The notes: a model not told the origin generated them from the letters alone. A DNA stretch of 6,587 nt from JAVVPO01 sp036655715 (GCA_036655715.1 JAVVPO010000103.1:1-6587); one strand, 5' to 3'. Shown: positions 1 through 5,324, counted from the stretch's first letter. Numbers and translations are program-made.

Positions 1-3
1 TTA

Positions 4-648
4 TTAAAACCCTACCTCTTGCCCAACAATAATGATTTTGTATCTTCCAGGGAATTTACCACCTTGTTGTACGATAGATATAAAATTACACATTCTTGAT
101 TCTACTAAACAATCTGTGCACTCACCTGTTTCTACACAAGGTGCATCATTGTGATTTTTAAGTCTCTTACAGTTCATTGGAGCAATTTGCTCTAATCTCT
201 TAAGACCTTCATCTATATTCTTAACGATTTTATTAACTCCAACTACTACGATAACGTGTTTTGGTCCAAAGAGCATACTTGCTGCGCGATTACCTGATGA
301 ATCCATATTAAGCAGTCTACCATCCTCAGTTACGGCATTAGTTCCAGTAAGGAAGTAATCTGCAAGTAGACCTTGTCTGTAAAGCTCTACTTCTTCTTCA
401 AAGCTTGGCGCTGCAAAACGGTCGAAGAATTTATAGTTACCATTTCTAATGGTATTAATCATATCTATTTCAGCAAGTGTTGTAGAACCACCCATAGCTA
501 CAGATGCGCCTTCTGGAATAGTGTCTAAGATAATTTGTTTAGCATCTTCCATTGTCTCAACGTACATTGCATCATATTTTCTTTTTTTAAGTACTTCTAC
601 TACTTTTTTAGCTTTTTTATCGTAAAAAAACTTTTTAATTTCGTGCAT
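4..648 (-). CDS. LUD-domain (DUF162, LutC/YkgG-like) protein
   Basis: This 214-residue protein is recognised by LUD-family motifs: GGSTTL (residues 53-58), a GTNAVTEDG...NMDSSGNR block (about 102-121), and a GPKHVIVVVGVNKI strand-loop (128-141). LUD proteins include the LutB/LutC subunits of lactate oxidation, but stand-alone members like this one have no settled role, so the function is only family-level. The C-terminus holds a cysteine cluster, C171-x5-C177-x2-C180-x6-C187, plus C160, which could bind a metal or Fe-S cluster (inference). The ATG at 646-648 is chosen because AAGGAGA lies about 6 bases upstream (655-661). The gene ends in tandem TAA TAA at 1-6, and its terminator is beyond the window. 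It sits downstream of the kdgK terminator, so it is probably transcribed separately; a weak TATAGT at 696-701 could be its -10. No lutA or lutB neighbour is visible. Confidence 0.88.
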   Translation of the reverse strand: MHEIKKFFYDKKAKKVVEVLKKRKYDAMYVETMEDAKQIILDTIPEGASVAMGGSTTLAEIDMINTIRNGNYKFFDRFAAPSFEEEVELYRQGLLADYFLTGTNAVTEDGRLLNMDSSGNRAASMLFGPKHVIVVVGVNKIVKNIDEGLKRLEQIAPMNCKRLKNHNDAPCVETGECTDCLVESRMCNFISIVQQGGKFPGRYKIIIVGQEVGF

Positions 649-742
649 TTTATTTCTCCTTACCTATCTATGGCATTAGATTTCTTCTTAAGTTTACTAT
701 ATTCTTCCGCTAAATTAAATCACTATTTTATGTCCTGATAGC

Positions 743-780
743 AAAAAAATAAGATTAGAGCTATAAACCTCTAACCTTAT
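743..780 (-). terminator. Rho-independent terminator of the kdgA-kdgK operon
   Basis: On the minus strand a 12-bp stem (769-780 pairing with 749-760, containing one G-U pair) closes an 8-base loop and is followed by a run of at least six U (743-748). It lies 16 bases after the kdgK stop codon, so it ends the kdg operon and separates it from the LUD gene. Confidence 0.88.
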
Positions 781-796
781 CTTCTTTATAAATAAA

Positions 797-1819
797 TTAT
801 CTTTGAACGCGTCCTGATCCATCTCCACCAGCTAATGTTTTTACTTCATCAACTGTTACTCTGTTGTAGTCACCTTCAACAGCATGCTTTAAACAAGATG
901 CAGCTACTGCGAACTCGATAGCTTCTTGTGGTGCGTAGTTACTAATTAAGCTATAGATTAATCCAGCTCCGAATGAATCTCCTCCGCCTACACGGTCAAC
1001 GATGTGTACAAGGTAGTTTTTAGAGAAGAAGAAATCTTTTGTATCGTAAAGCATTGCTGCCCAGTTGTTATCATTTGCAGAGATTGATCCTCTAAGTGTG
1101 ATAGCAACATATTTGAAGTTAAATCTTTCTACTAATTGCTTAGCAACATCTTTGTATCCTTCGTGGTTTAATTCTCCACCAGTGATATCTGTAGCTGCTG
1201 CATGGATTCCAAATACGTCTGCTGCATCTTCTTCGTTAGCGATACATACATCTACGTATTCCATTAACTTAGCCATTTCTTGACCAGCTTTTTCTTTTGT
1301 CCATAATTTTTTTCTGTAGTTAAGGTCACAGCTTACTGTGATGTTTTTTGCTTTAGCAGCTTTACAAGCTTCTAAACAGATTTCTGTTACGTTGTCTCCT
1401 AATGCTGGAGTGATTCCTGTAAAGTGGAACCATTCAACTCCTTCGAAGATTTCATCCCAGTTGAAGTCTGCTGTAGTAGCTTCACAGATTGCTGAATGAG
1501 CTCTATCGTAGATTACTTTTGAAGGTCTTTGAGAAGCACCTTTTTCTAAGAAGTAGATACCAACTCTCTCGCCACCACGAGTGATTTGTTTTGTGTCTAC
1601 ACCGTATTTACGAAGATCGTTTACAGCTGCTTGACCAATTTCATGTTTTGGAAGTTTTGTTACGAATTTAGCATCTAAACCGTAGTTTGCAAGTGATACT
1701 GCAACGTTAGCTTCTCCACCACCGTATGTTGATTGGAATTTGTCTGCTTGTGAAAATCTTAAATATCCTTCTGGTGCTAATCTAAGCATGATTTCGCCGA
1801 ATGTTACAACTTTATTCAT
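797..1819 (-). CDS. kdgK: 2-keto-3-deoxygluconate kinase (PfkB/ribokinase family)
   Basis: The 340-residue cytoplasmic sugar kinase is predicted to phosphorylate 2-keto-3-deoxygluconate with ATP to KDPG, the substrate of the aldolase encoded just upstream. PfkB-family signatures are clear: the N-terminal substrate-binding GGGEANVA (33-40), NYRKKLW (167-173), and the C-terminal DRVGGGDSFGAG block (275-286) with D281 as the expected catalytic base and the GGGD anion hole. The length is normal for KdgK. The tail ends in a Gly-rich GGDGSGRVQR. The start is supported by AGGAGG (1828-1833) 8 bases from the ATG. The gene follows kdgA by 55 bases with no terminator between, so the two are probably one transcript. 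Pairing with a KDPG aldolase favours KDG over other PfkB substrates such as fructose or ribose; this is inference from context. Confidence 0.92.
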   Translation of the reverse strand: MNKVVTFGEIMLRLAPEGYLRFSQADKFQSTYGGGEANVAVSLANYGLDAKFVTKLPKHEIGQAAVNDLRKYGVDTKQITRGGERVGIYFLEKGASQRPSKVIYDRAHSAICEATTADFNWDEIFEGVEWFHFTGITPALGDNVTEICLEACKAAKAKNITVSCDLNYRKKLWTKEKAGQEMAKLMEYVDVCIANEEDAADVFGIHAAATDITGGELNHEGYKDVAKQLVERFNFKYVAITLRGSISANDNNWAAMLYDTKDFFFSKNYLVHIVDRVGGGDSFGAGLIYSLISNYAPQEAIEFAVAASCLKHAVEGDYNRVTVDEVKTLAGGDGSGRVQR

Positions 1820-1874
1820 TTTTAGTTCCTCCTAGTAATCTTATCTTATTTATGATTTATATTTTATCAGTTAA

Positions 1875-2837
1875 TTATTTTTGTAATAAATGAACAGCAA
1901 AACCGCCAATTGCTTCTTTCATGTAAATAGCAACTAATTTACCTTTTGCATCATATTTAGCTGTCTCAGCATCAAATTCAACACCTTGAGCTTCTAAGTA
2001 GCTGATTGCACGGTTAATGTAGTTTGTTCTATAAGCGATGTGCCCGTTTGCACCTAAGTAAGGAGCTTTCATAACTTCTACTTCTTTACCTACGAAGAAT
2101 GAGCTATTTCCTTCTTTGATACCTTTACCAAATAAGTTGTTGAATTTGTTAGCAACTTCTGTTGCAGCTTCATTCGATTCTGCATTGATTCCGATATGTG
2201 CTAATTCAAATCCTAACATTGTGTTTACAGCTTCTTTTGTAAGTTCTGTAATCTTATCCCACTCACCAGCTGCGATAAGTGCATCATTTACCATCCAGCT
2301 ACCACCACAAGCGATAATTTTATCGAATGCTAAGTAATTGTTGATGTTTGAAGCGTTGATTCCACCTGTTGGCATAAATTTAATTTTTGTGTATGGTGCT
2401 GCCATAGATTTGATCATGTTAAGTCCGCCTGCAGCTTCTGCTGGGAAGAATTTAACTACATCAAGACCAAGCTCGATTGCTTGTTCTACATCTGATGGAT
2501 TAGCACATCCTGGAGTTACAGGAATACCTTTTTCTACACAGTATTTAACAACTTTAGGGTTTAAGCCTGGGCTTACGATGAACTGTGCACCTGCTGCTAC
2601 CGCTTCATCAACTTGTTCTATAGTTAAGATAGTACCTGCTCCTACTAACATTTGTGGTAATTCAGTAGAAACTAATTTCATAGCTTCAGCAGCACATTCT
2701 GTTCTAAATGTAATCTCTGCTACTGGAAGTCCTCCGTCACATAATGCTTTCGCAAGTGGAAGAGCATCTTCTACTCTATCAAATTTAATAACAGGAACTA
2801 TTCCGTAATTGCTAATTTGTTTTAGGATATCATTCAT
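1875..2837 (-). CDS. kdgA: KDPG/KHG aldolase with C-terminal VOC-like domain
   Basis: Residues 1 to about 207 form a class I 2-keto-3-deoxy-6-phosphogluconate / 4-hydroxy-2-oxoglutarate aldolase, splitting KDPG to pyruvate and glyceraldehyde-3-phosphate. Visible active-site motifs are EITFRT (41-46, general base E41 and R45), GAGT (67-70), SPGLNP (89-94), KFFPAE with Schiff-base K129, PTGGI (156-160) and GGSWM (178-182). Ordinary Eda/KdgA proteins are about 205-215 residues, whereas this one is 320. The extra part (about 211-320) starts ELAHIGINAES and ends AIGGFAVHLLQK, with a central NGHIAYRTNYINRAISYLEAQ segment (264-284), a pattern like a glyoxalase/bleomycin-resistance (VOC) fold. Its role is unknown. 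The start has GGAGG (2845-2849) 7 bases upstream. It is the first gene of the operon with kdgK. The aldolase assignment is very secure and the VOC assignment is probable. Confidence 0.93.
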   Translation of the reverse strand: MNDILKQISNYGIVPVIKFDRVEDALPLAKALCDGGLPVAEITFRTECAAEAMKLVSTELPQMLVGAGTILTIEQVDEAVAAGAQFIVSPGLNPKVVKYCVEKGIPVTPGCANPSDVEQAIELGLDVVKFFPAEAAGGLNMIKSMAAPYTKIKFMPTGGINASNINNYLAFDKIIACGGSWMVNDALIAAGEWDKITELTKEAVNTMLGFELAHIGINAESNEAATEVANKFNNLFGKGIKEGNSSFFVGKEVEVMKAPYLGANGHIAYRTNYINRAISYLEAQGVEFDAETAKYDAKGKLVAIYMKEAIGGFAVHLLQK

Positions 2838-2875
2838 GATTTTTCCTCCGATTTCTAAGTGTAAAGAAATTTATT

Positions 2876-2894
2876 GCATAATTTATTATTATGC
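2876..2894. promoter_or_regulatory. Operator-like palindrome at start of kdg operon
   Basis: A perfect inverted repeat, GCATAAT-N5-ATTATGC, lies just downstream of the predicted transcription start (about 2896-2898). That is the classic position for a repressor that blocks the promoter. The bound regulator is not encoded in the window; sugar-acid operons are often controlled by GntR-, IclR- or LacI-type repressors, so one of these is plausible (inference). In the leader RNA the same bases could form a short AU-rich hairpin. Confidence 0.5.
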
Positions 2895-2903
2895 TTTGTT
2901 CCC

Positions 2904-2932
2904 ATTATATCTTATTTTTTTTTAGGTGTACA
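2904..2932 (-). promoter_or_regulatory. Sigma-A promoter of kdgA-kdgK
   Basis: On the minus strand the -10 is a perfect TATAAT (2904-2909). It is separated by 17 bases from TGTACA (2927-2932), a 4/6 match to the -35 consensus. The spacer contains a nine-A run. Transcription would start near 2896-2898, giving a leader of about 60 bases before the kdgA ATG. Confidence 0.75.
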
Positions 2933-2938
2933 GAGTAT

Positions 2939-2984
2939 ATATTACTTTTTTTCATATTTGTTCTATAGAAATATTACTTTTTTT
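2939..2984. repeat. 14-bp direct repeat pair upstream of kdg promoter
   Basis: ATATTACTTTTTTT occurs twice on the plus strand (2939-2952 and 2971-2984), exactly 32 bases apart, or about three helical turns. On the minus (transcribed) orientation these sit about 48 and 80 bases upstream of the predicted kdg start. Their T7 runs, together with the T9 run in the promoter spacer (2915-2923), form three A-tracts roughly 30-32 bases apart. They could be activator sites, an UP-like element or intrinsic bend; chance in AT-rich DNA is also possible. Confidence 0.45.
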
Positions 2985-3104
2985 AATTTTATTATCTCAA
3001 TTATCTTAATTTATAAAAATTTATTATTACTTATAAAATTTAAAATACTGAATTAATCTTTAACTTATACTAATTCATTATTTTAGGGTAATCCACTTTC
3101 AATT

Positions 3105-3133
3105 TTGTTAATTTTTATATACACTAGTATTAG
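3105..3133 (+). promoter_or_regulatory. Possible promoter for the unknown gene at 3168
   Basis: TTGTTA (3105-3110) and TATTAG (3128-3133) are spaced by 17 bases and lie 35 bases before the start codon. Both hexamers match the consensus only partly (4/6), and the DNA is AT-rich, so this is tentative. TATAAC at 3136-3141 is an alternative -10. Confidence 0.3.
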
Positions 3134-3167
3134 ATTATAACTCAGCAATTAATAAATGGAGGTAATC

Positions 3168-3812
3168 ATGAAATCAACACGTTATAAGCTTACTAATACC
3201 CTTGATACAACTCTAGCTACCGCTCATCAAAAAGAGTATGCCAGTTCTTTAGGTATCAGCCTACCTGAAAACGCTACTAAAAGCGATGCTAAATCACTTA
3301 TAGATGTGCTTTTAGATGAAGATGTTTCTTCGCCTAGTTCATTAATTGATTACGCTAGACATCATAAGATTCTTTGTTCTTCTTATATAGGTTATAAATA
3401 CCTTCACAATCTTATGTTCGATAATCTAGATGCTATAGACTTAACTGCTTTTTTTGTGTACTGCGTACATCAAGATATTATCCGCGAAATCCATGAGAAT
3501 TTAGATACTCATCGTCATCATGAAGTATTTCATCAGTTTGCCAAAACCTACTTTGAAGACTTTTATTTTGCTGAATCTCTTAAAGATTATTACGGTGAAG
3601 AACTTCTTACTTTTGGCAAGAATACTATTCCACTTCCAGATGGTAGTACAAGAACACTCTATGGAGGAAGTAAACAAACACTAGCTTATAAAACAGCCCT
3701 TAGCTATTTAAAAGAAAACTTAGGGATTTCCCCTGCACCAGCAGCAGATTCATCAACCCCTTCCGATCTCCCTAAAACTTCTTTTTGGAATAAGTTATTT
3801 AAGAAAAACTAA
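3168..3812 (+). CDS. Uncharacterised protein with SAP/HeH-like N-terminal motif
   Basis: I do not recognise this 214-residue protein as a named family. The start is placed at ATG 3168 rather than the in-frame ATG at 3156, because the SD GGAGG (3158-3162) overlaps the earlier ATG and sits 5 bases before the later one. Residues about 17-50 (ATAHQKEYASSLGISLPENA, then TKSDAKSLIDVLL) resemble the small helix-extension-helix or SAP-like element seen in some nucleic-acid-associated proteins. The middle (55-186) is predicted mostly helical and rich in aromatic and His residues, with an LPDGSTRTLYGGS turn region (156-168). A Pro/Ser/Thr-rich linker (188-204) leads to a short basic-aromatic tail, SFWNKLFKKN. 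There is no signal peptide or clear membrane segment, so it is probably cytoplasmic. It is transcribed alone and converges on the DUF1653 gene. The function is unknown. Confidence 0.8.
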   Translation: MKSTRYKLTNTLDTTLATAHQKEYASSLGISLPENATKSDAKSLIDVLLDEDVSSPSSLIDYARHHKILCSSYIGYKYLHNLMFDNLDAIDLTAFFVYCVHQDIIREIHENLDTHRHHEVFHQFAKTYFEDFYFAESLKDYYGEELLTFGKNTIPLPDGSTRTLYGGSKQTLAYKTALSYLKENLGISPAPAADSSTPSDLPKTSFWNKLFKKN

Positions 3813-3835
3813 ACATTTCATCTTCTTATTACTAC

Positions 3836-3877
3836 AAAATAGAGCTAAGAACTATTCCCAGCTCTTAGCTCTATTTT
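3836..3877. terminator. Bidirectional terminator between convergent genes
   Basis: A perfect 15-bp inverted repeat, AAAATAGAGCTAAGA (3836-3850) with TCTTAGCTCTATTTT (3863-3877), closes a 12-base loop. It lies 24 bases after the stop of the plus-strand unknown gene. Its right arm contains the TAG stop codon (3871-3873) and last codons of the minus-strand DUF1653 gene. Each strand has a short U-rich end, so it can stop transcription from both sides. Confidence 0.87.
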
Positions 3878-4149
3878 ACGCTTTTTATAACGCTAGGTTC
3901 AAAACGATACTTTTGCTTTACCTCTGGATACTTTTCTCTATCTACTTCGCTTAGGAACATTTCAATAGGTCTTGCTGTTACCATACAATCACCATAGAGC
4001 GCTTTGTAAATGACAAGCTCTTCTCTTGTTTCTGAGTGCACAGCTATATCTAATAACAAGTAATAGTCTCCTTTAAAATGTCTAAAAGTCATTCCTTTGT
4101 AATTTTCTAATTGAATATTTTGTAGTTCTTTATGATCTGTAGTTGTCAT
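3871..4149 (-). CDS. DUF1653-family small protein
   Basis: This 92-residue cytoplasmic protein carries the DUF1653 pattern: RHFKGDYYLLLDIAVHSET (23-41), LVIYKALYGD (45-54) and ARPIEMFL (59-66). The family is small and its biochemical role is not established, so nothing beyond the family name is claimed. It has an N-terminal extension of about 20 polar residues and a basic tail (YRFEPSVIKSVK) compared with a minimal domain. GAGG (4157-4160) lies 7 bases before the ATG. The stop codon is inside the terminator stem. The gene is 111 bases downstream of the crp-like gene on the same strand, with no clear terminator between, so readthrough from that gene is possible besides its own promoter. Confidence 0.85.
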   Translation of the reverse strand: MTTTDHKELQNIQLENYKGMTFRHFKGDYYLLLDIAVHSETREELVIYKALYGDCMVTARPIEMFLSEVDREKYPEVKQKYRFEPSVIKSVK

Positions 4150-4186
4150 TTTTTATCCTCTTGTATTCTGGTTAATATTTATAACT

Positions 4187-4195
4187 ATCATAGCA
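4187..4195 (-). promoter_or_regulatory. Possible extended -10 promoter of DUF1653 gene
   Basis: The minus strand reads TGC-TATGAT, an extended -10 element (TGn directly before a 5/6-match -10), 37 bases before the DUF1653 start codon. No good -35 is seen at 16-18 bases, which is usual for extended -10 promoters. Tentative. Confidence 0.35.
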
Positions 4196-4227
4196 TTATT
4201 CTTTTGTAGAATCTATTCCTCGTCTCG

Positions 4228-4272
4228 CTTATTTTACTTATCTCTCTTATTTTTCTTATCCTACTTATGGAG
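4228..4272 (-). repeat. Five-unit 9-bp tandem repeat over the crp-like stop codon
   Basis: CTTAT recurs exactly every 9 bases five times on the plus strand (4228, 4237, 4246, 4255, 4264); on the coding strand this is nnnnATAAG. The first two units in coding order cover the last codons and the TAG stop of the Crp/Fnr-like gene, and the remaining three lie in the 3' untranslated stretch. The period is a multiple of three, so past the stop the frame would continue as a Lys/Asp/Asn-rich peptide. The other four bases of each unit vary. Confidence 0.6.
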
Positions 4273-4773
4273 CTCTCTCGACTTGATTACCTTGATTTTT
4301 CCACGCCCCAGCTCAACTACTCCTTCCCCTTCTAATTTTTTAAGTTTTCTACTGATAACTTCTCTTGATGAACCTAACTCCAATGCGATTTCTTGATGTG
4401 TTGCATAAATAACTTCTTTATTATTTCCATGAATATATTTTAGTAATCTATCTTCTATGGATTGATGGATAATAGACTCTTTATGACTAATTAATAGCTT
4501 GAATTTAAGATATAAGTTTTTATAGAGATACTTCATAAACTCTATATCTTCAAGTAGATACTTTTGCATTACTTCTTTAGGTAATATACCTATTTTTGTC
4601 GTTGTTAAGGCGTAACCTATAATTTCTAGTTTCTCACAACTCAAGTGACAACTTAAACTTTCATGGCAAATTTCTCCTTGTCCTATTTCATACAGACTTG
4701 TTTGTCTCCCCTCTAAATCAATTTTTTCTATTTTAATATGTCCTTCAATAATGAAAATAAATCCTGGACATTC
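4261..4773 (-). CDS. Crp/Fnr-family transcription regulator, 5' part lost in gap
   Basis: The visible 170 residues cover most of a cAMP-receptor-like regulator. The cNMP-binding beta-barrel is seen from ECPGFIFIIEGHIKI onward through a TSLYEIGQGEIC turn. Next comes the dimerisation helix (about MQKYLLEDIEFMKYLYKNLY), and then a winged helix with THQEIALELGSSREVISRKL as the recognition region. Full Crp/Fnr proteins are about 220-230 residues, so some 45-55 N-terminal residues and the start codon lie in or beyond the N run. Cysteines in GEICHESLSCHLSC could sense redox or bind a cofactor, but an N-terminal Fnr-type Cys cluster cannot be assessed. It is divergent from the 4Fe-4S membrane protein gene, a likely target (inference). 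No clear terminator follows it. Confidence 0.88.
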   Translation of the reverse strand, partial: ECPGFIFIIEGHIKIEKIDLEGRQTSLYEIGQGEICHESLSCHLSCEKLEIIGYALTTTKIGILPKEVMQKYLLEDIEFMKYLYKNLYLKFKLLISHKESIIHQSIEDRLLKYIHGNNKEVIYATHQEIALELGSSREVISRKLKKLEGEGVVELGRGKIKVIKSRELHK

Positions 4774-4873
4774 NNNNNNNNNNNNNNNNNNNNNNNNNNN
4801 NNNNNNNNNNNNNNNNNNNNNNNNNNNNNNNNNNNNNNNNNNNNNNNNNNNNNNNNNNNNNNNNNNNNNNNNN
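4774..4873. other. Assembly gap (100 N)
   Basis: Exactly 100 N, the usual placeholder for a gap of unknown length. It interrupts two divergent genes and must hide both their 5' ends and the shared promoter region. The nine bases before it (4765-4773) and the nine after it (4874-4882) are identical, TGGACATTC. Confidence 0.98.
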
Positions 4874-5098
4874 TGGACATTCAAGCTCCCATGGAACTTA
4901 GCTGATTTGACTTCTGTTACACCTTGGATTAGTCAGTTTGCTTTTGGCTTCTATAGTATTATGCTCACCTCTACTATCCTTGGACTTATCACTATGATGT
5001 TATATAAACCACGTTCTTGGTGTGTTTACTGCCCTATGGGAACAATGACGCAAGGTGTTTGCCAATTAAAAAATGCAAAGCAAAATAAGCCTAAATAA
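4874..5098 (+). CDS. 4Fe-4S binding membrane protein, N-terminus lost in gap
   Basis: Only the last 74 residues are present, in the frame that opens at the first base after the gap. One clear transmembrane helix (about 25-44, GFYSIMLTSTILGLITMMLY) is followed by KPRSWCVYCPMGTMTQGVC, with cysteines at visible positions 50, 53 and 63, then a basic tail. The R-x-W-C-x2-CP-x-GT pattern after a membrane helix is typical of polyferredoxin-like inner-membrane proteins (NapH/CcoG/YccM-type), in which the cluster faces the cytoplasm; the positive residues around it fit that. Further helices and cysteines are expected in the missing part. It may pass electrons between membrane and soluble redox partners, but the substrate is unknown. 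Its divergent neighbour is the Crp/Fnr regulator. The stop overlaps by 8 bases the convergent end of the broken small ORF at 5091-5197. Confidence 0.8.
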   Translation, partial: WTFKLPWNLADLTSVTPWISQFAFGFYSIMLTSTILGLITMMLYKPRSWCVYCPMGTMTQGVCQLKNAKQNKPK

Positions 5099-5197
5099 AA
5101 GCAAAGAAGATTATTAAGCAAAGTACGGTGATGACACTTAGATGACTCCACCCATAAGTAGCGTAACTGACATCATAAACACCATAAACTTTTTCAT
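5091..5197 (-). pseudogene. Small single-TM protein ORF broken by a 1-base shift
   Basis: A GGGGG SD (5206-5210) lies 8 bases before ATG 5195-5197, which reads only 19 Met-rich residues to a TAA at 5138-5140. If one A is added to the A5 run after the start (plus-strand T5, 5190-5194), the frame instead reads MKKVYGVYDVSYATYGWSH and then a hydrophobic helix LSVITVLCLIIFFAFI to TAG at 5091-5093, a total of 35 residues. The span is 107 bases, one short of 36 codons. The protein-like second frame has no start codon of its own. It may be a homopolymer sequencing error, a true frameshift mutation or, less likely, recoding. A Tyr/Gly-rich head plus one membrane helix recalls tiny YjcZ-type sporulation proteins in layout only. 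TATACAAT at 5225-5232 (minus strand) could be its -10. Confidence 0.5.
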
Positions 5198-5324
5198 ACT
5201 CATTTCCCCCTATGAAATAAATTCATTGTATACTCTATTTTCTGTGTGGCTTATGGCATTTACAATGTATCTTCTAGTATTTAAACTCTATCCTTTCCAG
5301 CTTAAAATCTAATATTTTTAAGAC

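Larger units (their letters stand above)
2838..3167. other. AT-rich divergent intergenic region
   Basis: About 330 bases separate the kdg operon (minus) from the plus-strand gene starting at 3168. The region holds the kdgA ribosome binding site, promoter and operator-like palindrome, phased A-tracts, and a weak plus-strand promoter near 3105-3133. A pair of imperfect direct repeats, TTATAAAAATTT (3011) and TTATAAAATTT (3031), lie 20 bases apart. A weak 6-bp inverted repeat (2851-2856 with 2865-2870) sits just upstream of the kdgA SD in the leader RNA. No convincing gene is seen; the one open frame on the plus strand (2874-3056) is a Phe/Ile/Leu-rich artefact of the base composition and has no SD. 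Confidence 0.75.

Noticed and set aside
649..742. Promoter for the LUD gene
   Set aside because: TATAGT at 696-701 (minus strand) is a fair -10, but no reasonable -35 is found at 16-18 bases, so it is mentioned only in the gene entry.
2338..2808. Plus-strand 156-residue open frame opposite kdgA
   Set aside because: It is antisense to a well-conserved aldolase, with no SD and no family-like motif. The other antisense frames (for example 535-738, 1065-1283, 2116-2337, 6242-6460) were dropped for the same reason.
2838..2900. Riboswitch in the kdgA leader
   Set aside because: The leader is only about 60 bases, very AT-rich, and shows just two weak hairpins with no known aptamer pattern.
2874..3056. 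Plus-strand 60-residue Phe/Ile/Leu/Tyr-rich open frame
   Set aside because: It overlaps the kdg promoter, operator and A-tracts, lacks an SD, and its composition is what AT-rich non-coding DNA gives by chance.
3156..3167. Upstream ATG at 3156 as the start of the unknown gene
   Set aside because: This ATG overlaps its would-be SD; GGAGG at 3158-3162 serves ATG 3168 with proper spacing.
4765..4882. Insertion sequence with a 9-bp target duplication inside the gap
   Set aside because: The matching 9-mers fit a target duplication, but closing them does not restore either flanking gene, and no terminal inverted repeat or transposase sequence is visible. Kept only as a possibility in the gap finding.
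4751..5098. Open frames that run unbroken across the N stretch
   Set aside because: The N bases contain no information, so continuity and start codons across the gap are artefacts. Only the parts outside the gap were annotated.
5138..5197. Programmed -1 frameshift (A AAA AAG type) for the small membrane protein
   Set aside because: The run is only A5 after ATG, so the P-site codon would have to re-pair with GAA, a poor slip, and no downstream stimulator hairpin is evident. A single-base indel is simpler.
5254..5313. Plus-strand 20-codon frame starting MAFTMYLLVF
   Set aside because: It has no SD, is very short, and lies in the upstream region of the small minus-strand ORF.
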